A DNA stretch of 64,000 nt from Trachythela sp. YZ-2020 (lineage: Eukaryota > Cnidaria > Anthozoa > Malacalcyonacea > Clavulariidae), in contig JADLSH010000073.1 in assembly GCA_016169945.1 (NCBI GenBank), forward strand, positions 62,001 to 126,000. The letters run 5' to 3'. Position numbers and translations under genes: made by a program. Below are positions 34,101-42,804 of this stretch, piece by piece. The notes under the pieces are model-generated. The model did no database searches. It saw only the letters and a list, made by a program, of their open reading frames with translations, and was not told the origin of the DNA. Each line of letters starts with the position of its first letter. The first letter of the stretch is position 1.

Positions 34101-36256
34101 TATTAGGATGCGGCGCTTATTAGGATGCGGCGCTTATTAGGATGCGGCGCTTATTAGGATGCGGCGCTTATTAGGATGCGGCGCTTATTAGGATGCGGCA
34201 CTTATTAGGAGGGGGCGCTTATTAGGAGGCAGCGCTTATTAGGATGCGGCGCTCATTAGGAGGCGGCGCTTATTAGGAGGCAGCGCTTCTTAGGATGCGG
34301 CGCTTAAACGAGTGAATACGGTAAAGATACTGGGTCTTGCACAAAATATTAAAGATATCAAACGTAATATTTGACATTTCTTATTCTTTGGTGAGCGTGT
34401 TTATGAAATGACATGCAATGGGTATAATTGGTTGTTCGTGTTGCCTTCTCAAACTCATTAATAATTCATGAGCTAAACACAAAGGAAATCACCGCGGTAA
34501 TAAACACCCATAAATTAACACAACTTTCGCGTTGAACCTCTCTTTAAATATACTGGTTTGTTTGAGAAGCTATCTCATACACTCGAAGTCGTTTATTATA
34601 GTGATTTAAAAACATCTCAAAGTATGCTAAAAAACTCGGCTAGCGCCTTGTTTTTCAACACACTTTTCGGTGTTTCAAATCACTATAATAAACTCCTTCT
34701 CGTGTATGAAATATTACTTCGCAAACTGATAGAGTGTGGTATTTTGTGACTTCTACCTCACTCGACATCATACAAGTCCACCTTTTCAGTCGCGTTTACG
34801 TTGCTCGCGACTGGCATGATAAAGCCGGTTACGTACAGACTAGCAAGTTTTCCCTTACCACTGCCCGTTAGGAACACATAATAGTTTAAGTTAAGTAAAA
34901 GTAGATTAAATTAAGTGATGTCAGAACTAGGGTTAGGGGTTGTTTTAGCTAGGGTGAGGACTACCTAGAATAACTACCTGCTCATCCGTATTGCCATAGA
35001 AGAGAATGGAAAGTACAACTGTTTTTCGTCTGTGTGGGTGAACAAAGAAACCTGGACAAAATTATTTGAGCACTTAGCTAAATACGCTTGATCAGTAATC
35101 TATTGCTGTAGTAGCTATTATATCAGAAAACCAAAAACGCATAACTTGTCTTAAAAAAATTGTTGTACGTAGACACGTGCAACAATAGACTGATTGTAGA
35201 AACATGTGCTTCATGCAGAAACGTTCTCGAAACTTTCTCGTCTGTAACCGGCTTAATTTCAAGAACTTTTTCCCTGGTGTTCGGCAGCAATAGCTCAAAT
35301 ATAAATTTTTCAAAGAAAGAAAAGCATGCTAGTTTTGGCCAATAATACGCGTTAAATTATTGCAGATAACATGAAATATAAATGTGGAAATGTCTATTTC
35401 TTTCAGTTGTCGACTACACAGCGTTCCATTTATTGTGGCATTTCTCACTCCAGTTACTTTCATCCTCATTGGAAATATCGTGACTTTTTGTTTAATCATT
35501 CGATCATTGCTTACTTCCGGTAGAAGAGTTACCTCTGACCACAAAACAACGGGTTATCAGCGAGCTCGGCAGGGAATTGCGATTATGGTACTGCTTGGTT
35601 TGACCTGGCTTTTTGGTGTTCTTGCGATTGACGATGCTAAACTAGTATTTCAGTATTTGTTTTGCATTTTCAACACACTTCAAGGATTTTTTGTATTTAT
35701 CTTTTTCTGTATTTTGCCTGATGGAACAAGACGACAACTGCAAAAAAATTTTCGAAAAAATACCATTCCTCAACGTCGGGAAGTTCAACTTAACATTGTG
35801 CATGGAGAAAGCTCTGGATTCAACAGCATGGCGTTTTCCGCTACTGATCAGACTACCACTGTTACAAGTGAATCACAATTTCAAATTCTATCCTTCGAAA
35901 ATCCAGTCATGGAACGTCGGGAAGTTCAACTTGAAAGGTTAGAGGGAGAAAACTCTGCGTTCAACAACATGGCGTATTTCACTACTGATACGACTACCGC
36001 TGCTACAAGTGAATCAAAATTTCCATCCTTCGAAAATCCAGTCTTGGAAACACCTTTGAAAAGCACGGATGATATCGATGGTGAAGGCCACAATGTGCAA
36101 ACAGCCATATTGGATCTGAAATATTCTGATGATACATGGGAAAACGCAAATGTGACCCGATACAGCGTAAGAAAGAACGGATCAAATTATGTCACAACCA
36201 TTGAACTTAAGTTGAAAAGAGGCCTGTCAACTTACGACAAACGATTTGAAGCCTAA
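16932..36256 (+). CDS. Adhesion G protein-coupled receptor (8 exons, 5' end not found)
   Basis: Cell-surface receptor of the adhesion (family B2) class, about 780 residues visible. Exons: 16932-17170, 19119-19271, 19713-19807, 21055-21602, 24980-25098, 25575-25846, 31771-31837, 35407-36256. Each junction has AG and GT, and the codon phases match from exon to exon. Order: hormone-receptor domain; GAIN domain; GPS motif with two Cys pairs and HLT; seven helices; and a Ser/Thr-rich tail. Family knowledge: the GAIN domain cuts itself at HL/T and the new N-terminus acts as a tethered agonist. Oddities: a one-base frameshift in exon 4 before the GPS, and introns full of transposons. Signal peptide and other N-terminal domains were not found. 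The ligand is unknown. Confidence 0.85.
17171..19118 (+). other. aGPCR intron 1 (1.9 kb)
   Basis: No coding content recognised; no clear transposon seen. Confidence 0.6.
19119..19271 (+). CDS. aGPCR exon 2: GAIN subdomain A
   Basis: KEVNISNVVKITQEVKNLS, LKAGDISNIATVLEKIVAV: helical GAIN-A pattern. Acceptor TTGCAG at 19118, donor GAG/GTAGGT at 19272. Starts and ends in phase 0. Confidence 0.8.
19713..19807 (+). CDS. aGPCR exon 3: GAIN subdomain A, end
   Basis: IFEDFVITIDNLLDASIEDV, the conserved NLLD helix of GAIN-A. Acceptor TTATAG at 19712, donor AAG/GTAAAT at 19808. The last codon is split after two bases and completed by exon 4. Confidence 0.8.
20376..20544. mobile_element. hAT-type MITE with 8-bp target duplication
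   Basis: Element 20384-20536 (153 bp). Its ends are inverted repeats starting CAGTGGCGAAGCCAGCC and extending about 40 bp. Direct AAAGCAAC lies at 20376-20383 and 20537-20544, a perfect 8-bp duplication as made by hAT transposases; CAGTGGCG is also a common hAT-like terminus. It sits in GPCR intron 3. No ORF. Confidence 0.9.
21055..21602 (+). CDS. aGPCR exon 4: GAIN subdomain B and GPS, frameshifted
   Basis: First part (frame of 21056) reads RVVEALNNFAETLV, SSLIIPRTIFNES, TVIFVLYKETKFF, FVISGRMKGLSVANLS and meets TAA at 21431. A shift of one base near 21426-21431 restores VKIALQS...GDTNSTLCSYWDFS, then NWSQEGC, LCSCDHLTNFAMLM. The GPS therefore has C-W...W-GC...C-C-HLT complete. Either this allele is broken or one base is wrong in the assembly. 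Acceptor TTCACAG at 21054, donor ATG/GTAAGT at 21603. Confidence 0.85.
22710..23546 (-). pseudogene. LINE ORF2: RT palm and thumb
   Basis: NYRPISLLCVPGKLME, QWTYKKGHSTELLL, FVDFRKAFDSISQ, YGVPQRSVLGPILFSLYCNDLP (R in place of the usual G after PQ), MYADDTTIYV with intact YADD, SSKCLGMEIDSKLKW. A stop at about 22710 separates it from the C-terminal piece (22490-22708: ELERIHVRAAKLIYKL). Confidence 0.8.
23539..24486 (-). pseudogene. LINE ORF2: SDH box, linker and RT fingers
   Basis: Contains ELGISDHKLVNACLL (endonuclease SDH box, residues about 17-31), the basic linker PWITPQIRHKMNGWYRTLL and ELRNSVTKEVRLAKTKYY, and the RT finger motif LKPDKASGPDKVFPKLLK. It then shifts frame just before ANYRPISLL, so it is broken. 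The first ATG is internal to the endonuclease. Confidence 0.8.
24980..25098 (+). CDS. aGPCR exon 5: helix 1
   Basis: DISPGVTTTHEEMLGIISYV, then GCALSLAGLTLTIITILIL: the post-GPS linker and TM1. Acceptor TTTTTAG at 24979, donor AAG/GTAAGT at 25099. It joins exon 4 in phase 0 and ends in phase 2. Confidence 0.85.
25575..25846 (+). CDS. aGPCR exon 6: helices 2-3 and start of 4
   Basis: RELRTKIPSQILLNFCTALS (TM2), GCRTAGIALHYFLLAAFLWM (TM3, with the Cys that bonds to loop 2), VEAYNMYLAFVKVF, FMLKCCLFAW (TM4). Acceptor ATTTAG at 25574, donor GG/GTAAGA at 25847, phase 1. Confidence 0.88.
26069..26187. mobile_element. 101-bp MITE with 9-bp target duplication
   Basis: Element 26078-26178: terminal inverted repeats TAGACTTGCTCCAAGTCTGT (about 25 bp). 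The direct repeat AGTACGCCA lies at 26069-26077 and 26179-26187. The copy at 32 kb has an uninterrupted site here (AGTACGACACTGCAC). A 9-bp TSD suggests the Mutator group. Confidence 0.8.
26392..27178 (-). pseudogene. LINE ORF2, RT catalytic box and thumb
   Basis: MFILMINDL, WKYIDDTTASEII (YIDD catalytic box), NKMQLNTSKCKEIVIS, RILGLTITSDLKW, FYITCIRPVMEFSCQVFHFALP, RIQKRVLSIIYPQMSY, CGIKTLSDRRVDACEKLF. After residue ~221 the frame moves to 26392-26595 (YNLRHSITFVLPKTKTNRFKNTFIPSCVRHFNDKI), the usual end of this class. Confidence 0.85.
27163..28485 (-). pseudogene. LINE ORF2, linker and RT fingers/palm
   Basis: Same frame as the endonuclease. FHRNDTPWITEKLKQLIKLR, SNPKSWWSEVKRISGMKP, LNPSKAPGPDHIPNWILRDY, LPLSWKQANITPIPKEKPV, LRPISLTPVLSKLAEEFVV, VVLFDYKKAFDLIDHKIL, IPSGVPQ. 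One base is missing right after GVPQ, throwing the frame. Confidence 0.85.
28486..29304 (-). pseudogene. LINE ORF2, endonuclease domain
   Basis: MANLIPVRISSRSRV at the start; NVMSLVPKMDELR (core N), FVTETWLRES (catalytic E), THGGVCVYIKN, CIVSACVYHTPSS, IIIAGDFNQFD (catalytic D and N), NTLDLILTNM. The SDH box follows as L-stop-DHN: a TAA replaces the Ser codon at 28486-28488, and the frame then continues open. The start is fixed by overlap with the ORF1 stop. Confidence 0.85.
29304..30464 (-). CDS. LINE ORF1 protein, 386 aa
   Basis: ORF1 proteins of LINEs bind the element RNA in ribonucleoprotein particles. This one is intact. An N-terminal globular part (residues about 1-80), a Ser/Asn-rich middle and a conserved-looking C-terminal domain (about 290-370: KYFLSGVANNVKESQILSYL, then FPSRRKGTLSVKIHVPS and FWPKFVSCKLWRPRE) are visible. 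The C-terminal block could be an RNA-recognition fold; that is inference from its pattern. Its TAA overlaps the ORF2 ATG as TAATG. Confidence 0.75.
   Translation of the reverse strand: MYLLMDNKLSDKLSFAWTGDLESLKLFVSENLKLEGIWSQPASDKKLFTFDDSTILWRKNKNLLYINGGKANVIMKELCKEICKHDEDESPISDTRQSSVQSADVSDDLECIKVGQQVNAEAIQVLSGSISHLTSVISQFQEFMDKSKNNLSKSDGIRAKSSVTANQSLPLEYCNQEITCNANTPAFDSSIVSNEFTNPIENNGREIISVLNESIEDNNTTSAEQLTKDGHQPTYANAVASRIFKDISEKSDTDNIDTPGDTPQRKINSIESSCDPEGFIGVNRKRNKTKKYFLSGVANNVKESQILSYLERRNIIPTYISAFPSRRKGTLSVKIHVPSAVSSQVLEDNFWPKFVSCKLWRPREIVKNSAERKTNLTLDGNYSTYV
30791..31770. other. GPCR intron 6, distal part
   Basis: No coding features seen apart from the splice acceptor at its end. Confidence 0.5.
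31771..31837 (+). CDS. aGPCR exon 7: rest of helix 4 and loop
   Basis: TPAVIVSITMVVSLDKYGDK: the second half of TM4 after WG, and the start of extracellular loop 2. Acceptor ATTTTAG at 31770; donor TA/GTGAGT at 31838. The split codon TA|T gives Y with exon 8. Only 67 bp, too short for ORF scans. Confidence 0.85.
32016..32299. mobile_element. Short copy of the Harbinger-like element
   Basis: About 278 bp (32019-32296), homologous to the outer parts of 25892-30782, ending ...GTCTATATTGGGCT with TTA on each side (32016-32018, 32297-32299). The left end is diverged (GCCTAGTCGTACCAG). It lacks the MITE and LINE and so serves as the empty-site reference. Confidence 0.65.
32300..32617. repeat. Dispersed repeat (copy 1)
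   Basis: Homologous to 37110-37365: shared blocks include TTGAAGAGGGAGCTTTACGACA, then AGAACAATTCCGTCTA and TTAGCGCCGCGTTGTT. Copy 1 runs directly into the 17-bp GC-rich minisatellite. No ORF. Confidence 0.65.
32618..32778. repeat. 17-bp minisatellite (GATGCGGCGCTTATTAG), left block
   Basis: About nine units of GATGCGGCGCTTATTAG. Interrupted by a LINE at 32779 and continued at 34055. Confidence 0.9.
32779..34054 (+). mobile_element. 5'-truncated LINE inserted in the minisatellite
   Basis: Starts in the RT fingers (LTLKDNQHAFLSGRSTISAL), FIDFCKAFDMVDHRIL in the first frame, and moves by one frame near 33020 to the main open frame. 3' end: AATAAAGATTATT... with the ATT run at 34030-34054. Minisatellite flanks on both sides prove the insertion. 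Confidence 0.88.
33048..33902 (+). CDS. LINE RT palm, thumb and C-terminus, 284 aa
   Basis: GVPQDSVISPMLFNVYIDDL at residues 21-40; the catalytic box is YSDD (55-58, TSKYSDDCTLDQ), a change from YADD; MTINVKKTKDMWI; KLLGMGFQNNLKWNNHIE; LYKSNIRSILEYASPIWGGL; RTQTRCLRVLGYN; ends FLARASALT. The upstream part is in another frame, so the ORF is a fragment and its ATG is not a true start. Confidence 0.82.
   Translation: MRSQQVKLLQMLSTSAPCPAGVPQDSVISPMLFNVYIDDLEDEIPANLTVDTSKYSDDCTLDQAVGAGEISHVQQALDIIQNWSVSNKMTINVKKTKDMWICFTESVSEPPPVYIGDELVERVDKFKLLGMGFQNNLKWNNHIETVIQKANRQVYILRECRKANLPVEVGITLYKSNIRSILEYASPIWGGLPTYLVNEIERTQTRCLRVLGYNNDCLQSLSDRREELLKREAWKIMNDPSHPFHTRLFKSNNPYDLRTINSKNTLSRTERHIRSFLARASALT
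34055..34305. repeat. 17-bp minisatellite, right block
   Basis: About fifteen units of GATGCGGCGCTTATTAG, with more variants (GAGGGGGCGC, GAGGCAGCGC) toward the right edge, as usual for array ends. Confidence 0.9.
34565..34720. mobile_element. Foldback (MITE-like) element in GPCR intron 7
   Basis: CGTTTATTATAGTGATTT (from about 34589) returns inverted near 34680. The centre reads CTCGGCTAGCGCCTTG, resembling the centre of the element at 56.0 kb (CTCGGCTACGCCTCG). Confidence 0.6.
34818..34862 (+). repeat. Fragment resembling the Harbinger-like element end
   Basis: CGTACAGACTAGCAAGTTTT matches the terminal repeat at 25892. The rest of the element is absent. Confidence 0.4.
34863..35406. other. 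GPCR intron 7, distal part
   Basis: No coding features. Ends in the acceptor TTTCTTTCAG at 35406. Confidence 0.5.
35407..36256 (+). CDS. aGPCR exon 8: helices 5-7 and cytoplasmic tail
   Basis: CRLHSVPFIVAFLTPVTFIL (loop 2 Cys, TM5), QGIAIMVLLGLTWLFGVLAI (TM6 with the TWLFG box), FQYLFCIFNTLQGFFVFIFF (TM7 with the LQG motif), then CILPDGTRRQLQKNF (helix 8). The tail of about 150 residues contains a tandem duplication: RREVQLNIVHGESSGFNSMA... and RREVQLERLEGENSAFNNMA..., each ending SFENPV. Stop TAA at 36254. No PDZ-ligand-like end (DKRFEA). Confidence 0.9.
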
Positions 36257-36680
36257 TTGTCACGACCTCTTGCGAACAAGGATCCCACGCAAAGTGCTCT
36301 GAAATTAAAGGGATGATTATTCAAATATTGTTTAGCAGTTATAGAGTAATATAATTTTTACTATTTGATTCTGTATTGTATGCCAAGTCGATTGATGATG
36401 TTATCCGAAGTTATGTTCACATGTTTAGATCGGCATTAACACTGGTACACTGCATACTTAATTTTTATCTATTTCATATATAACCTATTTTTTATCTATG
36501 CTGTAAGTGTAATATGATTTTTATTGTTCATAACCAATAGTCTATCACTTCTTTAGAGTAATTTTCTGTGTAACTATTAATATAGCAACATTATGGCCGT
36601 CTACTCTATGTCTCTGGATGTACGTTTTGAGACATACGTCTTAGATTTTAGACGATCTCTTGGGTGACTTTCCATACTAC
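36257..36680 (+). other. Probable GPCR 3' UTR and spacer
   Basis: A+T-rich, downstream of the GPCR stop. No clean AATAAA signal was picked out. Confidence 0.4.
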
Positions 36681-36689
36681 TCCTTGAAA

Positions 36690-36775
36690 TTAGGTTAGGA
36701 TTAAGGGTTAGGATTAGGATTATGGTTCTCGTTAGGATTTGAGTTAGCATTAAAGTTAGGATTAAGATTAAGTCT
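36690..36775. repeat. Degenerate TTAGG-type repeat
   Basis: TTAGGATTAAGGGTTAGGATTAGG and relatives; a second telomere-like patch, more decayed than the one at 1.1 kb. Confidence 0.7.
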
Positions 36776-36779
36776 GCAT

Positions 36780-37108
36780 TCAAATTCAGATTGATAACAT
36801 GGAAATTGAGTCGATTTCTTATTACTTTCGTAAGCAAAATACGTAATCCAATTATGCAGCAAATAGAAAGGCGTGACCTCTGTGATGACAAATGTCGCAT
36901 CCCTTACTCCGATACTTTATGTGATAAAGTTGTTAAACAATACTAACTTAGCTAGCTGTGCTGCAAAATACTCCATAAATAACGAAGACTAGCGGTCAGT
37001 GCTAGGGTCTCACACTTTTTGTATTCTTAGACGCGTGCTCGCGTCTCTATAAAAGGTTAGTGTCTGTCTGTCGGTCGGTCTGTCTGTCTTTAAAAATTAT
37101 GTTATTTG
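36780..37108. other. Unassigned, with CTGT microsatellite
   Basis: Nothing recognised except a CTGT/CGGT run at about 37060-37090. Confidence 0.5.
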
Positions 37109-37109
37109 T

Positions 37110-37365
37110 ATCTGGCTTCAGAATGAAATTTCGCATTTTCGAAGTTCTGTAGAGGGAGTTTAACGACAGAGTATTTAAATGCACTCATTTAAACTGAAAA
37201 ACAATTTAGTGTAGGATAATAGATATCGGAGGCTATTTAAAGTTTGAGATGTGCTGCAGTTGTTTTCAGTTAGAACACTTCCGTCTAACGGTGCTTCGAT
37301 TAAGTGCCGCCTTGTTGTGAATAAGTACGGCACTCATTCTAGGGTGCGGCGCTTTTTAATGTTTT
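37110..37365. repeat. Dispersed repeat (copy 2)
   Basis: Second copy of 32300-32617, ending in a single GGGTGCGGCGCTTTTTAA unit where copy 1 has the expanded minisatellite. Confidence 0.65.
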
Positions 37366-38689
37366 TGACGTTTACAACTTTGCTCTTATATATGATGGAA
37401 AATTTGGGTTAATGCTTGTGGGACCATATTGTATAACTGAGTATGCATGCCAATTTATGCGAGCACGCTTCGTTAGTATTAAGTACAAGTGTGATAACTT
37501 AATTGGGAATGGAATCAGAAATCAATAAACTATAACCGGCTTGGAATGAGTGGATTGGGTCGAGAAGACAAGACGGCGTCTTCCTCGAATTATTAAATAA
37601 TTTCGCCAATTAGTAGTCCTTACTATCTTTTAATTCAAAAATTTTGTATGTTTTATCGTTTGTCATTTGATATTTTACCATGTTTAATAATTCCATTACG
37701 GTAAGAACAATTGAAACGTATTTTAGATGAAAAATTAGAGCCATTGAAGAATCGAATAAGTTCCTTGCATCAATTTTTATTATTCTTTGAAGAAATTTAT
37801 CAACAACTGTTAATGTTAATGTTAAGACTTGCTACTGTATTGAAATATCCAATATGTAAAGATAAATATCTATGTGTTGTATGTACGTAAATATGTTACC
37901 AATGTGTCAACATGGAAAACCATATGACCTGTTCCAAGTGGCTTCTTGGCATTTTTAGCTACGAGGTTATTTCAAGAAGCCACTGCCCTATAAATTTTGA
38001 TCTGTTGCTACTATATAATTGTAAAAGTGAAAAACAGGGTACAATAATGTTTTGTCTTGTCTCAATGTTTCGTTTTGTCTTGGCTTTCCTTGTTGTACAG
38101 GAGGTACTTGCAGTACGTACAGCGATTATAAAATGAGGCAAAATTTCCTTAATATAAACACGTTAATTCTAGTTACTATCTAACCAATATTATATAAGCT
38201 CCATCTTAACTCTTAAAGTAGCAAAATATCATATTCGTTTTTCGTATACACTTGCAGAAACAGCTGCAAATGGCATCTTTGGCTAAAAAAGTGTAATAAC
38301 ACAGTCTTTTCATATGGTAATGTAGATTTTCTTATTGCACACACACTTAAGAAGTGTTCAACTCAGTGACAAACTACGGCAGCTTTTTGTAAAATACTAA
38401 CTACAATGGACCTCCATGTTTGGCATATCGGTTTCTGCACTTCGTTCGGTAGAGGCCATGATGTCTTATCTTGCCTAAACGACCATTCCTTATTTTGCAC
38501 ATCCCTAAAAGCGATTTGGTTGAATATTTTCAAGATTGCATGGCCTGCGTTCCTCCAGTAACTTTTTGGACTCTTTATTGAAACGTAACGCTCAAATCCG
38601 TTTGTCCTTAGACTTGTTGTGGGGGTTTTTGCAATTCGTTCGATGGTTTGATTTTATAATGTGAACGAGCATGTAGATGCTTGGCCATG
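37366..38689. other. No gene recognised
   Basis: Contains a small inverted repeat (AGTGGCTTCTTG at about 37938 with CAAGAAGCCACT near 37973). Open frames are short and overlap on both strands. Confidence 0.45.
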
Positions 38690-40680
38690 GGGCTATGTAT
38701 ATATTCTCCAAGTTTTACTGCAATCGTGAACGCTGACTCAGTGCAACGCATGCTCGATAAAAAGCTCGCGCGCGCAAAGTATTGATTATCTACGTCAGCA
38801 AAGGATCGCTCACTTGTCGAAATTTTTCGAGAGGCTCACATTTCGCGAAGTTAGTTCGTTGCAGATTGTTCTCAAAAGCGCTATTAAATTGTTGTTCAAT
38901 ATCTTATATTGGAATTATCGAGCAAATATGTAAGTATATTAACACATTTTAATAATATTTGATATAATTCTAGAAACAATATATTTGTTTAGGCTTTTCT
39001 CATATGTTTACTTGGCGTTTTCTAAAAAAATTAATGTCAGAAAATTAAAAACGGAATTTTCGCTTAGCTCTTCTTGTCTTTCAAGAGAAGGAGAAGTCCG
39101 TCAATAACGACTTGATCATGAATTGAATAAGGAAATAGTAAAAAATAGCGCGAATTAATAGAAAGATCAGGATCAATGAAAAGTAAACACACGCGCGAAT
39201 TTTTAATTAACTTGCGTCATTATCGCGAATGCACAACGAATTAATTAGTTGCAAAAATTGCCGCAATCGAATTTTTGTTCACGAGTTTTGGTAGGTCGTG
39301 TCCTGTAACACTCACCCAAAGCATTTTAGTGTCATAAAAGCACGCGACTCGTTTTATATTTCTTAAGTATAATATATAGTGGGTTACATTTGCCTGAATT
39401 TTGCAACATTTAAAAAATGGCCCTTCTTGAGAATTATTATTAAGAATTATTACTAATCCTTCTTTCTGTATTTATTATTTTTAATCTTTTGGAATTTCAG
39501 CTAATTTGTACAGGAATCTTTATTCTGAGAGATCCCAGAGCTCTGATAAGGTGCATGCGAACAAGATTTGATTTTCTATTTTCGCGTCCCGAATGGAATG
39601 ATGGCTTTCATGGGAGGATCAAGCTTAAAATCTCACTGTGGCTTTCGGATCACACATAAGTAGTGGAGTCTGGGGGCATGCTCCCCCGGGAAAATGTTTA
39701 AATTAGAACCCCGGAAACTCCATTTCCTGAGTTTGAAGTAGTTGATTGACTCCAAATTTTTCTAAATCGCAGTCGCAGTTGCATTTTATGGCTTCTTTCC
39801 GAACATCGGGGCTTAGTTCGGTGAGTTATAGATAAATGGTCGCAGTTGATATGGTTTTCCCAATTTCTGTAATTAAGCAAACAGTCTTTTTACAGCTCAG
39901 TAATGATTTATTGAGATTTTGATGCAGTTTAAAGGGATTGTTTTTGTTGAAATGATAAAATATAGGCGTTAAATTTGTTCAAATTCAAATGTTTGGGTCG
40001 TGTTCAGTTATTAAAATCTGCGTCCTTGTAGACTATTTGCACAATTACTGGAGCGCAGGTTGCATTATATATATGCATATTCTCGTAATATTATAATTTT
40101 AAAAGAATAAACTCGATGCTATAAATGGTCTGACTGTGGGTTGTGCCACATTTGCGTCCCCCCTGGATCCGCCCCCCATTTGATCGCTCCCCCAGCGTTT
40201 CTTTGGGCTAGTGCTCTCTGTACTTTTTTGAGTCGTCCTCTTCCTGAAGCCAAATGTTTTCTGTAAAAGAACAAATACTACACAATAAGGTGCCCATACA
40301 AGCGCGAGATTCGCGAGGTTTTTGCCCCTTATCCATACATGATTAATCTGGAACTGCTAGTGCTTATACTAAAATAGTGTAAAGGCCCATTTCAAGGCAC
40401 AAGTAGGGGGTCCAGTCCTCCTCTGGTGTTGGTTGAAACAAACTATCAAAAGAGCAGCTATTAATTAATTAAAGTTGTACGGTATTGTTTGATCTAATGG
40501 TGTTGAGAATTGAGAACCAACAATCCTAATTTTCCAAGGATTTGGAAAGAAAAACCCAATCTCATAACCAAATTGATTTACTAATAAGATGACCAAGATT
40601 AGGCAGCTAAATACAAACTGCTTTTTCAAATGAATATAAAATGATAAAGTATTACGATTTTCAAAAGCGAGAATAGTTCC
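38690..40680 (+). repeat. Duplicated segment, copy 1
   Basis: Collinear with 50570-52260 in the same orientation. Shared blocks: GCTGACTCAGTGCAACGCAT (38731 / 50628), AATTATCGAGCAAATATGTA (38914 / 50818), GAGAGATCCCAGAGCTCTGA (39526 / 51758), and GGTTGAAACAA near 40431 / 52074. Between the blocks the copies are diverged. No ORF is conserved, so this is a repeat or old duplication. Confidence 0.7.
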
Positions 40681-41688
40681 AAAATAAAGCATATATGTAG
40701 GCTCTAAATTACTGTAACATTAATTGAATAGTACAAATTTAATAGTATACCTAGCTTTGCATTTTCTGTGTAATATTAAAGAGAACGCCTTATCTTGCCT
40801 AAACGAGTTCATCCCTTATTTTGCACGTTCCTAAAAGTGTTTTAGTCGGATATTTCCAGCATTAACAGGATCTGGGTACCTCGAGTAACTTGGACTGGAT
40901 CTTTTGTGGGAACGCAAATATCCATTTGTCCTTACAAACTAGTTGCGTGGTTTTGTACCAGTCGTTTCAAGGTCTACTTTGACAATGTATGCGAACGTGT
41001 GGCTTCTTAATATTCTTTAGTATAGTTTATCGATATATTTTTTCTTCCTGGGGGTTTTTGGGCTAGATTTCATAGACTTCAATATTTTTTTTTAATTGAA
41101 CATTCTGTGGAACAAACTCTAATGTACCACAGAATACCAGTGCGGAGATAAATAAGCAACGGTTTATCAAATTGTACCAGGATTTGGTGTATCATGTTGT
41201 GTGGTAATACTGTACTGATATTGCTAACTTAATTTAGTGAAAGATTAACACTAAGATGTGTAACCAAAGTATACCAGGTTTATCAATAATTTTGAAAAAT
41301 TCAGTTTTTCAATGGTAAAAATTGATTCCTCGGTGTGATTCCTGTATAGTAATAATGTTGTGTTCAACATAAATTATACTGGTTTGCAAACTTATTTTTA
41401 AACTTTCGAATTTTACAGGCATTATACAGGAAAAAAGTATAAAAAATATAGGATGTTATTTTTTGTTAATCCTGATTATTTTTAAGAATTTTTATGAAAA
41501 TATTCATTTTTTGTTTTTTATATGTCAATTAAAACTAAAACTAATATATATTCACAAAAATAAAGTATATAGTATGTTTCCTCCAAATTTTATAAGATCA
41601 ATAAATAAGACTGGTATTTTGTGGTACTGTGGTATTGTGTGGTACATACACCTGTACTATAGATTAGGCATTGCTTAAAACTCCAGAC
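40681..41688. other. No gene recognised
   Basis: A+T-rich; several runs of TGTGGTA and similar near 41620. No coding signal. Confidence 0.45.
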
Positions 41689-42804
41689 CCAAAACAAGTT
41701 GGGCTTAAATAAAAGATCCTATTTTTATTAGAGTGTTCCTAAATTATTTCGGTCCAAATGTTAATGGGTAAGGAGAAATTGTTTGCCAAATTTCAAGATT
41801 TTTGCCAAATGTGGGCGCCATTTTGTTGTTTTCCGTGCATACGCGGATTTGTCAGCGCCCTCACTTTTTGACGTCATTGCGTGCTACTTAGCAGTGTTCG
41901 ATCACGCAAACTATAGTTTTGCATGGCGATAACATGAATGTGAAGTGTGTATCGATTTCAAACCATTCTAATTCTTCAAGACAAATTCTATAGTGGCACT
42001 TTACAGGCCGTCGAAGTCCAAAGGTTTCAATTTTAACATTGGCGAGCCTATGACTCTGGATAAATTGGATGAAGTAAACTGTGAGCCAGATCATGGTCGC
42101 TGGCATTCAACGTACGCGAAGGCATAGGCCATATGTCGAACATCGGAGATCTCCAGGTCGTTTTACTGGATTCTATCGACTTGTAAATCGCTTTAATTTT
42201 TGTTTAATAACCTTGGATCTATATACAGGATTTTCCAGACATGGGCTTCCAATGTACAGCACAGACAAGAAACTGAAGAAAGTATACCAAAAGCATATAA
42301 TATAAGATCTGAATACAATTATATCCGTTGTGATATGTTAAATTCAGTGCGATAAACTCCCAAACACCATGCCATCAACTGTTTGTATGTATGCGTGTAT
42401 GTATGTTTTGTGCGTGCACCCACTTGGGTACTTAATTGATTCGTATTAATGCCATACTAAAAGCAAGCCAAAGTGAAAAACTTTTAATCCATGAACAATG
42501 ATTGAAACCCTTGGTTTTCTGTTATGAAACAATTTGGTTATTACGGCGGTTGACTGTTGTGTAAAACTTCGTCTGGAGGTTAGTAGAATGGGTCGGGGAA
42601 AAACATGTGCTTTTATATATAGTGAATACAAAAGCGATCACGTGATAAAAAAGAAACCAATCAAATGGATAAAACAAACTATAAACAAAATATGGAAATC
42701 ACATCACAAAATATATTAGCAAATAAGGAGCAGCGAACAAAGATAACAAAGCACGAAAGACAGAAAATAAGGAACGAAATATTAGACGAGGTGTTAAACA
42801 GATA
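41689..42804 (-). mobile_element. Penelope-like family A, 3' part only, minus strand
   Basis: Reverse complement of 49545-50590: it shares the TTATATATAGTGAATACAAA / CCAGACGAAG area, the GAACCATTCT.. blocks and CGGCGGTTGACTGTTGTGTA. Relative to the plus copy it lacks 46 bp that include the second half of the hammerhead-like motif. No coding part remains. Confidence 0.7.
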
